From: Heterobilharzia americana
Taxonomy: Eukaryota > Platyhelminthes > Trematoda > Strigeidida > Schistosomatidae
Assembly (NCBI GenBank): GCA_944470555.2
Contig: OX104127.1
Coordinates: 152,039,776-152,103,775, forward strand
Direction of reading: 5' to 3'
DNA length: 64,000 nt
Position numbers and translations under genes: made by a program. This document shows positions 38,858 through 49,816 of this stretch, piece after piece; positions within the stretch are counted from its first letter, which is position 1, and the number at the start of each line of letters is the position of its first letter. The notes below the pieces were generated by a model. That model had not been told where the DNA came from. It worked only from the letters and a program-made list of their open reading frames with translations, and did not search any database.

Positions 38858-39123
38858 ATGAACAATTTTCCAAACTCTTGGGGATATTTAATCTTTTTAT
38901 CTGGTATTACTAACTCAACTGCGATTGTTGCCGTTTTGACGCACTTTGGTGAGTGATTCTTTTTGTAAATTAAAGCCAAATCTTTAATCTTATTTGCTAT
39001 AGCTTGCTTGTTTCAGAAATATATCTTAATAGCCCATGTCGGGTAACAGCTTGCCAAGGACCATATTACATGCCGTTTACGGAAATACAACTTCACGGTT
39101 TGTTCCTCAGTTGCAACGAATAA
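38858..39123 (+). other. Possible upstream ORF overlapping the MRPL43 start, if 38949-39016 is spliced
   Basis: An ATG at 38858 opens a hydrophobic frame (SWGYLIFLSGITNSTAIVAV). It meets a strong donor, TTTG|GTGAGT, at 38949. Joining to the strong acceptor at 39016 removes 68 bp and continues the frame to TAA at 39121-39123, a 65-codon product overlapping the MRPL43 start out of frame. Without splicing it stops at 38954-38956. It may be an upstream ORF in the MRPL43 leader or chance. Confidence 0.3.
39001..39016 (+). promoter_or_regulatory. MRPL43: Strong splice acceptor 19 nt before MRPL43 start codon (cis or spliced-leader)
   Basis: The sequence AGCTTGCTTGTTTCAG is followed by 19 nt and then the MRPL43 ATG. 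A good polypyrimidine tract and CAG just before a start codon fits either a 5' UTR intron (donor at 38949) or the acceptor for spliced-leader trans-splicing, which schistosomes use on a subset of mRNAs. The sequence cannot decide between them. Confidence 0.55.
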
Positions 39124-42100
39124 CACTGAAGTGCTGTAAATCCCGAAAGGATAGTCAAGGTGTCAGGTGGGCAGTCTCTTTTATTTAACTTCAGTTGGTA
39201 AATAACAGTTTTAATAATGGCTACTTTTAGCATTTTTATGTTTTACAAACATACTAAGTATAATTACTGTCCGGTTTTCTCCGCTTCACTAAAGTTTTAG
39301 AGATTTTACTTTGTTCATAATTTGGTACAGGCTAATTACACTAGATACTGAACAGTTTTCGTGGGTGTTTACATCATGGTGGATTACATGTTATTGATTG
39401 CAATCAATCAATTGGAATTAGTTAGTGCAGCATTCATGTTTCTAGAGCCCTGTTTTGTACTATCATTTCATTTTGTCAATTGAAAATCTCAGTGCACTTT
39501 ACTGGTTATCAAAGCGAAAACAGTCGTTATCAGGGTACTCTACTCTACTTACATGTAACTGGTGATATATGACGAATATTATTTATTCTATCAAAACAGC
39601 TGCGGCATTTAATCACTTCAGTCCATTTATTAGATGAGTCACAGTGAAACAGTATTATTAATTGCATAACGTTCCGAACATACCATATTGTCCATGTTCA
39701 TATCAGGTAACTGCACAACTTTGAGACATGGTTTATATAGTTCTGGTTCTTATCCTCTCTTTGTAATAAGTGTGGTATCATTTTCTATATATCTGGGACA
39801 TGTACAGAATCACTCATTGCATGCATTTGGTGTTGATTCGATGAAGAAAGATTTGGTTATCAATCTCTCCCTCCAACCAATTAAGTTTTTAATACTGTCC
39901 CTCTTTCCCACCCTGTTGCGTGCAGTTGCATGGATAGCTATAGCAGAGCTTTTCTCCAAATTCACAAGGATCTACTAATTTTGATTTAGTCAAGTTTTTA
40001 TGCTCTCTCATTTTAATTGATCCTAGTCGACTACTTTGACCTATGTATTTGACCTGGCAATCATTGAAAGGAATTTGACAAACTAAATTGTTTTGTCCAG
40101 TTGAATCGATATGGTCTTTTAACCCACAACGCTTGTTTCTATGGGAGTTTGTTGGTTTAAATGGAACTCCAGTCCCAGCCATGCTGACAATTCTTTGTAA
40201 AGCTTCCGAGGTGCCTTCTTTGTATGGTAACATATTAGAGGCTCTCCACCCCGTCAACATTAATACTACCACTATTATTATTAGTAGCAGAATTATTGTT
40301 GATAACTGTGTTGTACTATTGCTCATACTTTTCTTATGCTGTCTTATGAATGTATTTATATATTTAGCTGGGTAGTTATTGTGGCACAAGGTATTCTTAG
40401 TATGTTTAATTTATCGTCTTGGATTCTCTTTCCTGCTAGCGAGCTTTTCTGCCCTATTACTTAGACATCTAACCAAGCTTACTTTGGGGGAGAGAGGGAG
40501 AGATGAGTTTCTCTATTTCAACGAATAGTTTTGTCCCCACCGAGGTTCGAGACCGGCGGTCATAGTCTTAAACACTGTGAATGTGTCATGACAGTCACCT
40601 GTCATGCAAAATATGCTAATCCTAACCATGGCTTATTATTTTTGAATTACTGAACTAAAGTGATCGAGATTTCCTAATATGGGGTTCCTGCAGCCCTTTG
40701 GCTTAGCCACTTCAAACGTCGTTCAAACGTTGTTCCACTTACTGAGGTTTAGGGAGCTAGTTAGTATAACTAACCTTCACACAATAAGTGTGACTTATTG
40801 TCTACTGCATACATGTGCGAAAGGTTGCCGAGAGAATTCCGCTACTATAGTTATTGAAGCGTTTATAAATGGGTTGTCTGTCTATGTTTGACCGTGTGTG
40901 CAAAAAATGTAAACTGAGTTTGACTAACTACTTCAATACAAGTATAGTATTTGGTGCAATGAATGCAATTATTGTTATGTGACGCACTTCTTAGTCCCTT
41001 TGTTTTACCCATTTTGTGTTTAAAGTTTAAACCATCATTTTCGTGTCTTAGGTTAGAGATAGTCTACTGTTGCAATATGAGTAAGCATGCAATTCGGAAT
41101 TTCTGACTTCATTATAAAGCTTTTATCATAATATTATGTTTCAGAAGTCGGATTTTTCGGCATTGTTTTTGTTATTTTTATCATCTTTTACTTCACGTAA
41201 ATAGCTCCTTGATTTTTAGAAATTTCGGAGTAGTATTCTTATCCTTAGTTATTAATCTCCATTACTTGTAAGTTGTTACCGCCTGATTTATGTAATCGCC
41301 TTTAAGGAGATAGAGAACAATTTCAGATACTGGTCCACCCATTGGTGTTTATGCGTGTATCTAGTATCAACAGACCTCATACTACACACTTAATTTGCAG
41401 CCTAATGTATATACTTGAGTATATTTTCTTTTGAAGTCATATTGCTTTTACTATCATTTTCAGAGGACTGTGCTGTTTGACTGTTGGAACCAAAGAGCTC
41501 AATATTTGGTTGCAATTCTATGACTCTTTACTATGATAGTTGAGTTCTAGTTTCCAATGAAGATAGTTTATGTCTAAATGTCTTACAGTTTGTTTAAGGA
41601 AAGTCATCGGTACGACAGAAAATTACTCATATTAGTGTATTACCTCAGCTGATATACTTCATTACTTTGGCTGACAATATCTAAACCCTTAGCTAATTGC
41701 TATATTGTGACGCTTCGAAGTATTTCTGTCCATCTGTTTTCCCAAATGTTCCGTTTTTGAGTGTATTAGTTGACGGTAGCCAGTTTGGTAAAACTGTATC
41801 TTATTAGATTATCCAGTTTACTTGAAACCTCCAGCTAGCCAGGTAATAGTATCACTCACCCTCACACAGTAGGTGTGGTTCCTTGCTTACTGCATAAATG
41901 TGCATGTGGCTACTAAGAGCATTTTGCTTCGATTCTAGATGCCTAACGAACAAATACTTTTTTCAGAAGTTTGCTATACATATTTTTCTTCTGAATAGAG
42001 AGTACATTGAAAGTCATTTGGTGGATTTCGCTCGTGAAAATCCGGCAACTGTCGTTTATGTGAAACCGCGAAGAAATAGACCTCCTCTTCTGGTTGCTGA

Positions 42101-42474
42101 ATATTGTGAGTTTTTATTATTTAAAGTATCTGACTTCCTTTATAGTGTGTGGTAATTGGCAGTATGTACATGCAAAGGATATGACCTGTGAAGAGATATC
42201 TAATTGGATAAACTTTCTACGTACTCGTTCTGGAGTACACATTCTCCCAATATATAAATATTGGTCAACTAAATATCCCTCAATTCAAGGCATGTGGCAT
42301 CCATTCTACGAACCTTTAAATAGTCGAATCCCTGTGCAAACACCCGAGGAAATCGTCAGTAAAATTCGTCAACTTTGTCGATCTGGACATGAGAATGAAA
42401 TGTCAGCTGAAGAAGCATTGTTAGAAAAAGCGAAACGCCAACAATATCGTATGTCTGATTCAAGCGGTCAGTAA
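39036..42474 (+). CDS. MRPL43: Mitochondrial ribosomal protein L43 (mL43), three exons, 188 aa
   Basis: Exons 39036-39166, 41999-42105 and 42146-42474, with introns of 2832 and 40 bp. Phases match exactly (131 + 107 + 329 = 567 nt, TAA stop). Exon 1 gives PRTILHAVYGNTTSRFVPQL. The joint restores GVREYIESHLVDFARENPAT, where human MRPL43 has a closely similar block before its IDFARRNP segment. Exon 3 holds CEEISNWI and YPSIQGMWHPF, the family signature before the tail. The fold is the thioredoxin-like L51/S25/CI-B8 domain. The protein is a structural part of the mitochondrial 39S subunit. The first residues lack an obvious separate transit peptide, as in other animals. The C-terminal tail is charged (AEEALLEKAKRQQ). 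Intron 1 holds a Penelope-like fragment in antisense. Confidence 0.95.
39880..40250 (-). mobile_element. Penelope-like element fragment with GIY-YIG endonuclease in MRPL43 intron 1
   Basis: The minus-strand frame contains MLPYKEGTSEALQRIV, GVPFKPTNSHRNKRC, LKDHI, then NNLVCQIPFNDCQVKYIGQS and KMREHKN. This is the linker plus Cys-x-Cys and KYIGQ..R...REHK core of the GIY-YIG domain carried by Penelope-like elements. It is the best preserved endonuclease core of the Penelope fragments in this window and belongs to a different lineage from the copies at 4 kb and 45 kb. The frame extends upstream to 40389 through low-complexity hydrophobic sequence that is probably not element coding. Inverted to the host gene. 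Confidence 0.75.
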
Positions 42475-42548
42475 TTTTAGACAATGTAAATTACTTTTTA
42501 CTCTGTTCAAATGAATACAGTGCATTTTTCTGTTGATCATTTATTTCA

Positions 42549-42581
42549 AATAAACACTACATTTCATTATAGAAGAATAAA
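42549..42581 (+). terminator. MRPL43: Two AATAAA poly(A) signals for MRPL43
   Basis: AATAAA occurs at 42549-42554 and again at 42576-42581, about 75 and 100 nt after the stop codon, a plausible position for a short 3' UTR. Confidence 0.65.
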
Positions 42582-42599
42582 AAGCACCGTAAACTTTAT

Positions 42600-43410
42600 G
42601 CACACAAATGACTTTGTTTCAAATTACTTGGACATATATATTTTTAATTAGGATTACGTTTGAGATCTGAGATTAGTTTATTCAATATAGCACATAGTAG
42701 TGCAGTATGTATTACATATGGAATTATACTGTTCTGCAGTATCCAAGTTCTATTCATACACTACCTTCAGTTCCAGTAATAACGTGTACTTTTCGAGACT
42801 GGAAATCAATTCCATTTCAGTGTAGTCTGTTTCAATTATCAATCAATCAATCACTCAGTATCAACATGGCAGCTGGCATTTCTGCACAACGATTCAAGTT
42901 GGTATATCTGAAAGCAACACAAGATGCAACGCGATAAGGTAACAGAAAAGTAAGAATGACATCATAAAGGTAATGGAATAGTAATAATAATAACTTTCCC
43001 AGGGCATATTTTTGGACACCGTGAGTTTCTTAACGTGTAATATTTCGGCAAATTGATTTCTTGTGCAGCATTTTCAAATGAAATAGGCACAAGTAGATAG
43101 TGTGAATAATAGTAGTAATATTAGCAGTAATACATAAATGGGATACCTGTTTATTTACTGATACAGAATTGATGAATAAGTCGCATTCTAACATTTCTTT
43201 CCTCACCCAAGGTACGTTCTGAATATGGTAGGATCAAGATTTGTGTTTAACTGAATGAGAATAAAGTCTTGTGAACTTGTTTCCTGTTCTCATTGAGGAA
43301 TAATATAGAAAAAAATATCATGAATAAAGAGTGCTCAGTTTTCTATAAAGCATCTGCAGTCCTTGAATAAAGAGAAAACGGATCAAACCAAAGAACGGAA
43401 TGCGAAATAA
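42600..43410. other. Intergenic, with a possible diverged repeat at 42980-43140
   Basis: The segment around 43009-43130 resembles 50973-51100 by eye: a CGTGTTAT-like block, CAAATT, then a repeated TGTNAATAATA pattern. This suggests a shared unnamed interspersed repeat. No gene is visible. Confidence 0.3.
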
Positions 43411-43419
43411 CGGTTAGCG

Positions 43420-43740
43420 TGATGAGATATGAAAGCATCTGCACCAGCAAGATCGATTTTCTGTCATATCACATGGAGTCAGCAACCATGAGTTTCAGTT
43501 GTTATGCGAACCCCAACTTGGAGGTTTTCATTTCCTCATAGGGTTCACACTGACAGTCAGAGACTCTATGACATGTTTTAGTCTGGTCACCCTTAACATA
43601 ATTCTAGCTTAAACACACTTCAGCTAACATTTCGTGATAAAACATGTTGAACTATCAAGGCGGACCTTCTTCACCACCATCCTCACATTGTATCCAGAAT
43701 CGACGGGTTTATTCTACCCAGTAAATGAATAACCGAGGTT
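43420..43740 (-). mobile_element. Diverged RTE-like 3' coding fragment
   Basis: The plus-strand stretch with GCAACCATGAGTTTCAGTTG, GAACCCCAACTTGGAGGTTT and TGACAGTCAGAGACT parallels 5490-5580 and 6475-6560 in order and spacing, so it is a minus-strand RTE tail. It is heavily mutated. Confidence 0.5.
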
Positions 43741-44595
43741 ATATACATCTGTTCATATTGCTGGCTATTTTAATTCAGTAGCTTATTGAATAATACTGTA
43801 GCTTTGAAGAAGTGGGTGTCGATTCATTTTTATGGTATATTCGCCCTGTTTCTATCACATGGTTATGCACGGACTGAGACAAATGAATTTTTTTAGGTTG
43901 AAGTCGGTTTGAGGTGTGGCATTTATAAACCTTATTGGAATTCTCAACGGAAACCCCGTTGACGTCACAGTTGGACTGTCAAAAAACACAGCTCTGGTAA
44001 AGGTCAACGTTGACCACGCAGTCTGTAAATACTTCTCAAATTGATCACACTAATTATTGGAATTCATCACACATTTACCGTTGGCTAACGTTTACTCCTC
44101 GCTGAGAAGAGCTTGATTTGTCCTGTTTGACAACCAGACTTGTTAGAGTTAGTGTGCACAAGTTTAACTTTGGATAGCACCTTAGTCGATAAAAGTATTG
44201 ACAATCACTAAGACTACAGAATACTTGCTTACTTATTACCCTTAAGAAAAGCACTAGTTTGGTTAGATGATGGGTTTTAGATTCAACTGTGCAGATAAGA
44301 CTTAGGGGTACATGCTAACATAACTGAAGTGCAAAATCATCTAAGTATTCAAATATCTAAGCTATCAGTTGTTGACACTTAACATTATTTTGGTAATATT
44401 TGAGGATCTCTTGACTTGGCAATAGTCTGGTGCTATAAAAGTGCAATGGGCAACTACCTGGCTGTTCAAACCTCTCGGTAAATGGAGCGGTGTTTAGACC
44501 AATAAACCAATAAGCCATAACTCCACTTTAATTTAAATCAAATTAGGTACAATGCCATTGAAGTAGTAAGGAACGTAAACTGAGTAAGAGTCTTT
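43741..44595. other. Intergenic stretch, nothing recognised
   Basis: AT-rich, no supported genes or repeat boundaries. Confidence 0.3.
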
Positions 44596-44599
44596 GCGC

Positions 44600-45138
44600 T
44601 GATCACGACTAGTAGTGGATGTCGAGTGCGAGCGAAATGAAGAAGGCATCAGGGTTAGGTAACAACCGGCAACTATCTAGGCTGACTAGAGAAACCGGGA
44701 AGAAGAAGACTATAGTGATTGGAAACATCACTGAAAATGGTGAGACGCTGATAATCTCCCGGGACAGGCGGCTAGAACTTTGGGCAGAACACTTTGAGGC
44801 ACAATTTATCTGGCCCCCAGCAACTCTTCGGATACCCAACAACCAGCCTGAGCCTGAATGATAGATATCGGCCCTTGAACTCCCTGTGAAGTTTAGAAGT
44901 CTGTATCGAACCTGAAACGATGTAAAGCAGTAGAACCTGATAGTTTCGCACCTGAAGTTTTCAAGGATAGAGGTAAGAAATCCCTATTTAAAGTGACGGA
45001 GGTACTGCGTAGTTTATGGGGAATCAGAGGTAATGTCGTTACACGAGTATACTATGATCGTCGCAGTCTATAAGAAGGAAGAGAATTTTTCCTATGACAA
45101 CCATAGGGGAATTATTTTGACTGATATCCTATCTCAAC
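44600..45138 (+). mobile_element. Left part of an RTE-like element, interrupted by a Penelope-like pair
   Basis: 44609-44861 encodes SGLGNNRQLSRLTRETGK then RLELWAEHFEAQFIWPPAT, the linker just upstream of the RTE reverse transcriptase. After frame breaks, LKRCKAVEPDSFAPEVFKD (near 44910-44965) gives the first reverse transcriptase block, and a GIILTDILSQ-like block lies near 45108-45137. Reading resumes at 46641 on the far side of the Penelope insertion with YGILSKIPGSI, which overlaps the same block. So one RTE copy was split. Confidence 0.75.
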
Positions 45139-45171
45139 TTTAGACTACGAAACATGCCCATTGAGTCATAG

Positions 45172-45755
45172 AGAAGAGATAATTCAGCGTAGAAAATTTT
45201 CTTTTTCGACGATATCATTTTCTAAAGCTGTACAATCGTATTTATATATATCATAAACATATAACAGTCCATTATAAAACAATAGGGTATAATTACATCA
45301 CTAACCAAGTGCTACGAAAAACCGAATCAAGAATGCAAAATAGTTGAGTAATAATCTAAGACAGTAGAAATATCGAGGAAGGCGAGGAGTTTGACAAGGT
45401 GAAAATTATTGGTAGATAAGAAACGCAAATATTGAGTGTCTACTTGATAGATAGGTGTAAAGAAGGTGAAGAATGAGACAAGGGTCATAATGAAGGTGAT
45501 AGTAATAAACTAATTAATTATAATGAAATCGAAAAACAATGAGTGTTAAGACCATCGTAAGATGAGAGATTGAACATACTTCTTTTGCACGCAAAGATCA
45601 GGCTTGCATGGATGAATTGCCAGTGCCTCCGCTGTGCACAACTATCGGAGGCATACGATTTTTGAACAATTCCATCTGACACGATAAATGATATTGAAGG
45701 AAGATTCTGGTCTAGCTTTATGTCCAGAGTTGACCAACTGTTCAAGAATTGAACT
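45172..45755 (-). repeat. Left arm of the Penelope palindrome (3' end of minus copy)
   Basis: 584 bp, reverse complement of 46054-46637. Its inner end is within the GIY-YIG coding region and its outer end is the element 3' terminus. Confidence 0.9.
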
Positions 45756-46053
45756 GTTAATTGATTTACATTCTCCCGTCGACAACCATGCAGGATAGTG
45801 CTCCGAGATACGTTTGGAAAGCGTGCGCTTTATGCGGCCTGTATAACTAGCTCCACAGGAGCAAGTAAATTTGTAGACACACATCAAGGTGGCCTAAAGT
45901 GGTAACTTGTCCTTAATGCACTCCGGAGTGAGTTGTTGACTAGAGAAGCTGATCTGCAGTTTTGCAGAGAAGAATGTCTTCTTCAATGATCTGGACAGCC
46001 GATTCTTCAGGATCTCTGCTGCTGTATCGCCTTTGGAAAGAACGTTGATAAAG

Positions 46054-46637
46054 AGTTCAATTCTTGAACAGTTGGTCAACTCTGGACATAAAGCTAGACC
46101 AGAATCTTCCTTCAATATCATTTATCGTGTCAGATGGAATTGTTCAAAAATCGTATGCCTCCGATAGTTGTGCACAGCGGAGGCACTGGCAATTCATCCA
46201 TGCAAGCCTGATCTTTGCGTGCAAAAGAAGTATGTTCAATCTCTCATCTTACGATGGTCTTAACACTCATTGTTTTTCGATTTCATTATAATTAATTAGT
46301 TTATTACTATCACCTTCATTATGACCCTTGTCTCATTCTTCACCTTCTTTACACCTATCTATCAAGTAGACACTCAATATTTGCGTTTCTTATCTACCAA
46401 TAATTTTCACCTTGTCAAACTCCTCGCCTTCCTCGATATTTCTACTGTCTTAGATTATTACTCAACTATTTTGCATTCTTGATTCGGTTTTTCGTAGCAC
46501 TTGGTTAGTGATGTAATTATACCCTATTGTTTTTTAATGGACTGTTATATGTTTATGATATATATAAATACGATTGTACAGCTTCAGAAAATGATATCGT
46601 CGAAAAAGAAAATTTTCTTCGCTGAATTATCTCTTCT
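46054..46637 (+). repeat. Right arm of the Penelope palindrome (3' end of plus copy)
   Basis: 584 bp, reverse complement of 45172-45755. Its first bases, AGTTCAATTC, correspond to the codons after KSIN of the endonuclease, so the copy is 5'-truncated there. Confidence 0.9.
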
Positions 46638-48115
46638 GTATGGTATCCTATCCAAGATCCCAGGGTCCATATTTATGGGACGCTTTACTGTAGTTCGAGA
46701 ACAGCAAACTGAAGAAAGGCCAGCAGGTTTCAGACAGAACTGTACAAGGGTGCATGGTTCATATTTTTACCCTCCAATAGGTGCTGTAACAGGCCTACTT
46801 ACTGGTCGGTGGCAGACACTTGTCATATTTGTTGACCTGAATGTATCATTTGACTCTCGACCGTGAAGTGTTGTAGCAGCGTCTGATTGTGAAGGGAGTA
46901 TCAAGGAAGAATATGCTGCTTATCAATGTTCTCTACTGAAACTTACGCAGCCGTTTAAGAGCTTATGGAGAGTTGTCTTCAGTTTGACGACAACTAGAGG
47001 TATTTGGCAGGGATGTCTACTGTCACCGTTCCTATTTAACTTCGTCTTAGACCTACTAATGGACATAACTGTAGGTACGTCTGACTTCCTTGGAGGTCTT
47101 CTGACTGACTGAGTATGTGGACGGTACTGTCCTGCTAGGTGAAGACACTAACAGAATTCAGGGTCTTATGAATACGTTGAGCAGAAATCTGAGTATGTTT
47201 GGCATACATCTCGCAGCTGTCAAATGTAGGATGGTGATCCAGGATTGATCTTCTGCAAACACCTAGTTTAATAATAGGGAGTGAAGTGGTGGGATGTGTC
47301 GACTACTTCACTTACTTGAAGATTTACATCGGCCCGAACGGCCTGGTCGCTGACGAAATCTCAGCTCAGATACAGAAGACCCGTTTGGCATTTATCAACT
47401 TGCGTCGTCTGTGACGCCGGCGAGATATCTAGCTGTCTTTCAAAGGACGAGTATACTGCACTGCAGCCAATTCTGTCGTGTTATACAACTGTGAGACATG
47501 GCCGTTAAAAGTAGGAGACATGAAACTGTTACAGTTATTCGACCATAAGTGTCTTTGTAGCTTTGCTCACTTGTGGTGGGATCACTGTGTCAGCAGTATT
47601 GAGGTCAGGCGAAGCGTAACAGACAGGACAAGCAAGTTGATTGATGAGGTTGTGAATGTTAGTCGAGTGAGATGGATTGGGCATATAGTGCACATGCCGA
47701 GCCACCGCGATGTCATACTAAGGCGAGTTGGATTATGTTGGAGAAGAGTTCAGAGTAGGCAGACGAAGACGGTACTAATTGATAAAGTCGTTGATTGTTG
47801 GTGCGAGTCGTGTAGGGGAGATGTAAACTGCCTGGTTAAGGTCCCTGAGATGATAGGAATCAGTGGTTGAGGACTCTAGATGACGTGGACTAAAATCGGT
47901 TACAATGGTGCAGATTTATTCACTCCTTAGTACCTTCTGAAGCTTGAATATTCACACTGACTTTTATCTTTGAGTTGTTTATACTCTCACAACTTTGTCT
48001 ACTTTTATTTCACTCTTTTTCTGTCCACTTATTCTTTGTATACTACTGTGAAGTTTGACAAAGTGAACCGATGCCCTTGTGTTCGAGGTTCTATGTTGAG
48101 TTTGTCTATCTTTTG
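46638..48115 (+). mobile_element. Right part of the split RTE-like element: palm, C-terminal tail and 3' UTR
   Basis: 46640-46865 encodes ILSKIPGSI, EERPAGFRQN (the QAGFRPGRG block, damaged) and LVIFVDLNVSFDSR (motif A). At 46995-47100 come GIWQGCLLSPFLFN-like codons. Then EYVDGTVLLGEDTNRIQGLM near 47112-47172 shows the catalytic YADD as YVDG. 47478-47870 encodes NCETWPLKVGDMKL, FDHKCLCSFA, RRSVTDRTSKLIDEVVN and RVRWIGHIVHMPSHR. The 3' UTR from about 47905 matches the other RTE copies. Many frame changes make it inactive. Confidence 0.8.
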
Positions 48116-49185
48116 GTCTGTCGTGTAACTTTTTTGACTGGTCTATAACCTGCTTGAGAGTAGAAGATGGTTTGTGTTTTCCATATCCCACAACCCTGAC
48201 ATAATCCGACAGGAAACCAAACTTTGAAACTGGGAGTTTTAATCCAACTAGACTACCATTTCTGTATGCAGCTGCATAATTCGGCATCCAAACACTACCT
48301 AACATTTATCTTTTCTAAATGAACTTCACACCACCTAGTAGGATGCCACACGTATAGTGGAATATATCTATTTGTGCAGCTGATTTTAAGCAGCGATCCA
48401 GTGATATCAACTTCGTTGAGATAATAACAATATTAGGTCGCGCAACAAATAAATGATAGCTAAGAAAACTTTCCTTTCAGTGATTCCAATATGGAAAGCA
48501 GTTCGACCATACATTTACTTGACAAAATCAATTGAAACCCATTGCATAGTGGTGGTGTATTTCGTAGAATTCTTATACAACAAGAAGACTAATCTCGAGA
48601 AGAAAGGGAGTTGTGGGAAATAAAAACGGAAGGCAGTAATCATGTAATAATTATAAAAAAAGAGTTGGTCAACCAAGCAGTGAAAATAAGTCCAGACAAA
48701 AACTAAAAGTATAGCGGAAACATATGACGAAAACGGCGGGAAGACTTCGTAAACAAAGAAGTCACTCCCGTGGGTAAGATAAATGAGTGTAATACTTTCA
48801 AACAAAAAGTCCAGGTGTTAGCTTATGGGTTGTTAATAACTCGGTTACGTAAAGGTGACGGATTAATTGTTATTTAAAATTGTAGGGAAGGACTCTTCAA
48901 GTTACTTGAAATTTGCCGCTGAGAGAGGCCAGCTGTCCAGAGTTGGTGAGGTGTATAAGAATAAAGCGGTTGTATACCTTTTGTCAATTTGTTCGACAGT
49001 GTTTCAAAATGACACCACATACGTTGCCTCACAGCAACAGTTGAACCGATAGGTATGGATATTAAGGCGACAAAAAGCGTTGATGGGTCAGCTGTATACT
49101 GAAGTGTGTCACTATTGGGTTACCTTTGTAGAATGTCTTTTTCAGAGGAAATTTTTGAGGATTTAAACTGTGATAGAATCCTGAA
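48116..49185. other. Intergenic stretch, nothing recognised
   Basis: The minus frames at 47979-48305 and 48515-48805 have no nameable domain. The first overlaps the RTE 3' UTR and is a chance frame. Confidence 0.3.
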
Positions 49186-49615
49186 TTCTAGGCTTTTGGT
49201 TTTTCTTTCATACTACAGCCAATACATTCAGGTGGATATATATTTCTCGATAGGGTGTCACGTAGGAATTTCAACTCACTTTCTTGTGCATCATTAGAAA
49301 AGATTTTTCGAATCCTTGAAAGCAACCAAAGTAAATGGTTCTGTTTCCTAATAAAGTGGATATAGGTGTAAAATCTAATCAGTTGTTCAGTCCATCTTGG
49401 GTTTCTGTACATTGATCTCCGAGTAGAATTATTCAATCTCCTTGTTAGTAGGACACTGGATTTAATTCACGTTTTAACACCAATTTTATCAATAGATGGT
49501 TAACTTTGAAAGTGTTGATATTGTTCAGGACATATTTGTCATCAAATGTAATCAAAGCACCATGAACAAACCTTTTGTAAAAATGGATTTGACTAAATAA
49601 CCGGTTAAGGATACC
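49186..49615 (-). mobile_element. Penelope-like reverse transcriptase fragment
   Basis: In minus-strand order: FYKRFVHGALITF (the catalytic block, where intact elements have FYRRYVDDTL; the Asp pair is lost), then LNNIN. After a frame break come RNPRWTEQLIRF, WLLSRIRKIFSNDAQESELKF and RDTLSRNIYPPE, the thumb region of Penelope-like reverse transcriptases (RIRxICxxxxxxxEL...L..NGYP). The endonuclease part is missing on the left. Confidence 0.75.
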
Positions 49616-49735
49616 AGTTTCGATGAAGTCTCTGGCTGTTGGCGTGTGGGGAGATGTAGACTGGCTGGTTGGGGTCCTCGAGACGAAAGGAATCAATGGT
49701 TGATCAGTGATGTTTGATGAGAGCTGGAAATCGGT
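49616..49735 (+). mobile_element. Short RTE-like 3' coding fragment ending at the TA tract
   Basis: GATGAAGTCTCTGGCTGTTG through GGTTGGGGTCCTCGAGACGA parallels 37840-37920 and 47775-47870. It runs up to ...GAGAGCTGGAAATCGGTCTCAG and then meets (TA)n, where other copies continue with their 3' UTR. Confidence 0.7.
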
Positions 49736-49739
49736 CTCA

Positions 49740-49740
<1 letters not shown>

Positions 49741-49813
<73 letters not shown>
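49741..49813. repeat. (TA)n microsatellite, about 36 units
   Basis: 73 bp of uninterrupted TA. It produces a meaningless Ile-Tyr repeat frame at 49707-49916. Confidence 0.97.

Positions 49814-49816
<3 letters not shown>

Larger units (their letters stand above)
45172..46637. mobile_element. Head-to-head pair of 5'-truncated Penelope-like elements forming a 584 bp-arm palindrome
   Basis: Left arm 45172-45755 and right arm 46054-46637 are reverse complements of equal length with about three mismatches seen. The spacer, 45756-46053, belongs to the minus copy. Read on the minus strand from 46053, it gives LSKGDTAAEILKNRLSRSLK, one in-frame TAG, then MCVYKFTCSCGASYTGRIKR and RISEHYPAWLSTGECKSI, a Penelope linker and GIY-YIG endonuclease (core GASYTGR). 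The plus copy starts abruptly inside the endonuclease region and runs to the same 3' end. Both 3' ends finish with the same conserved tail near TTTTCTTCGCTGAATTATCT. Only the minus copy retains the endonuclease core, and neither has a reverse transcriptase, so the pair cannot move by itself. Confidence 0.9.

Noticed and set aside
45518..46291. Two identical 75-codon proteins on opposite strands
   Set aside because: They are the antisense of the GIY-YIG/3' region in the two palindrome arms; identity comes from the inverted repeat, not from two genes.
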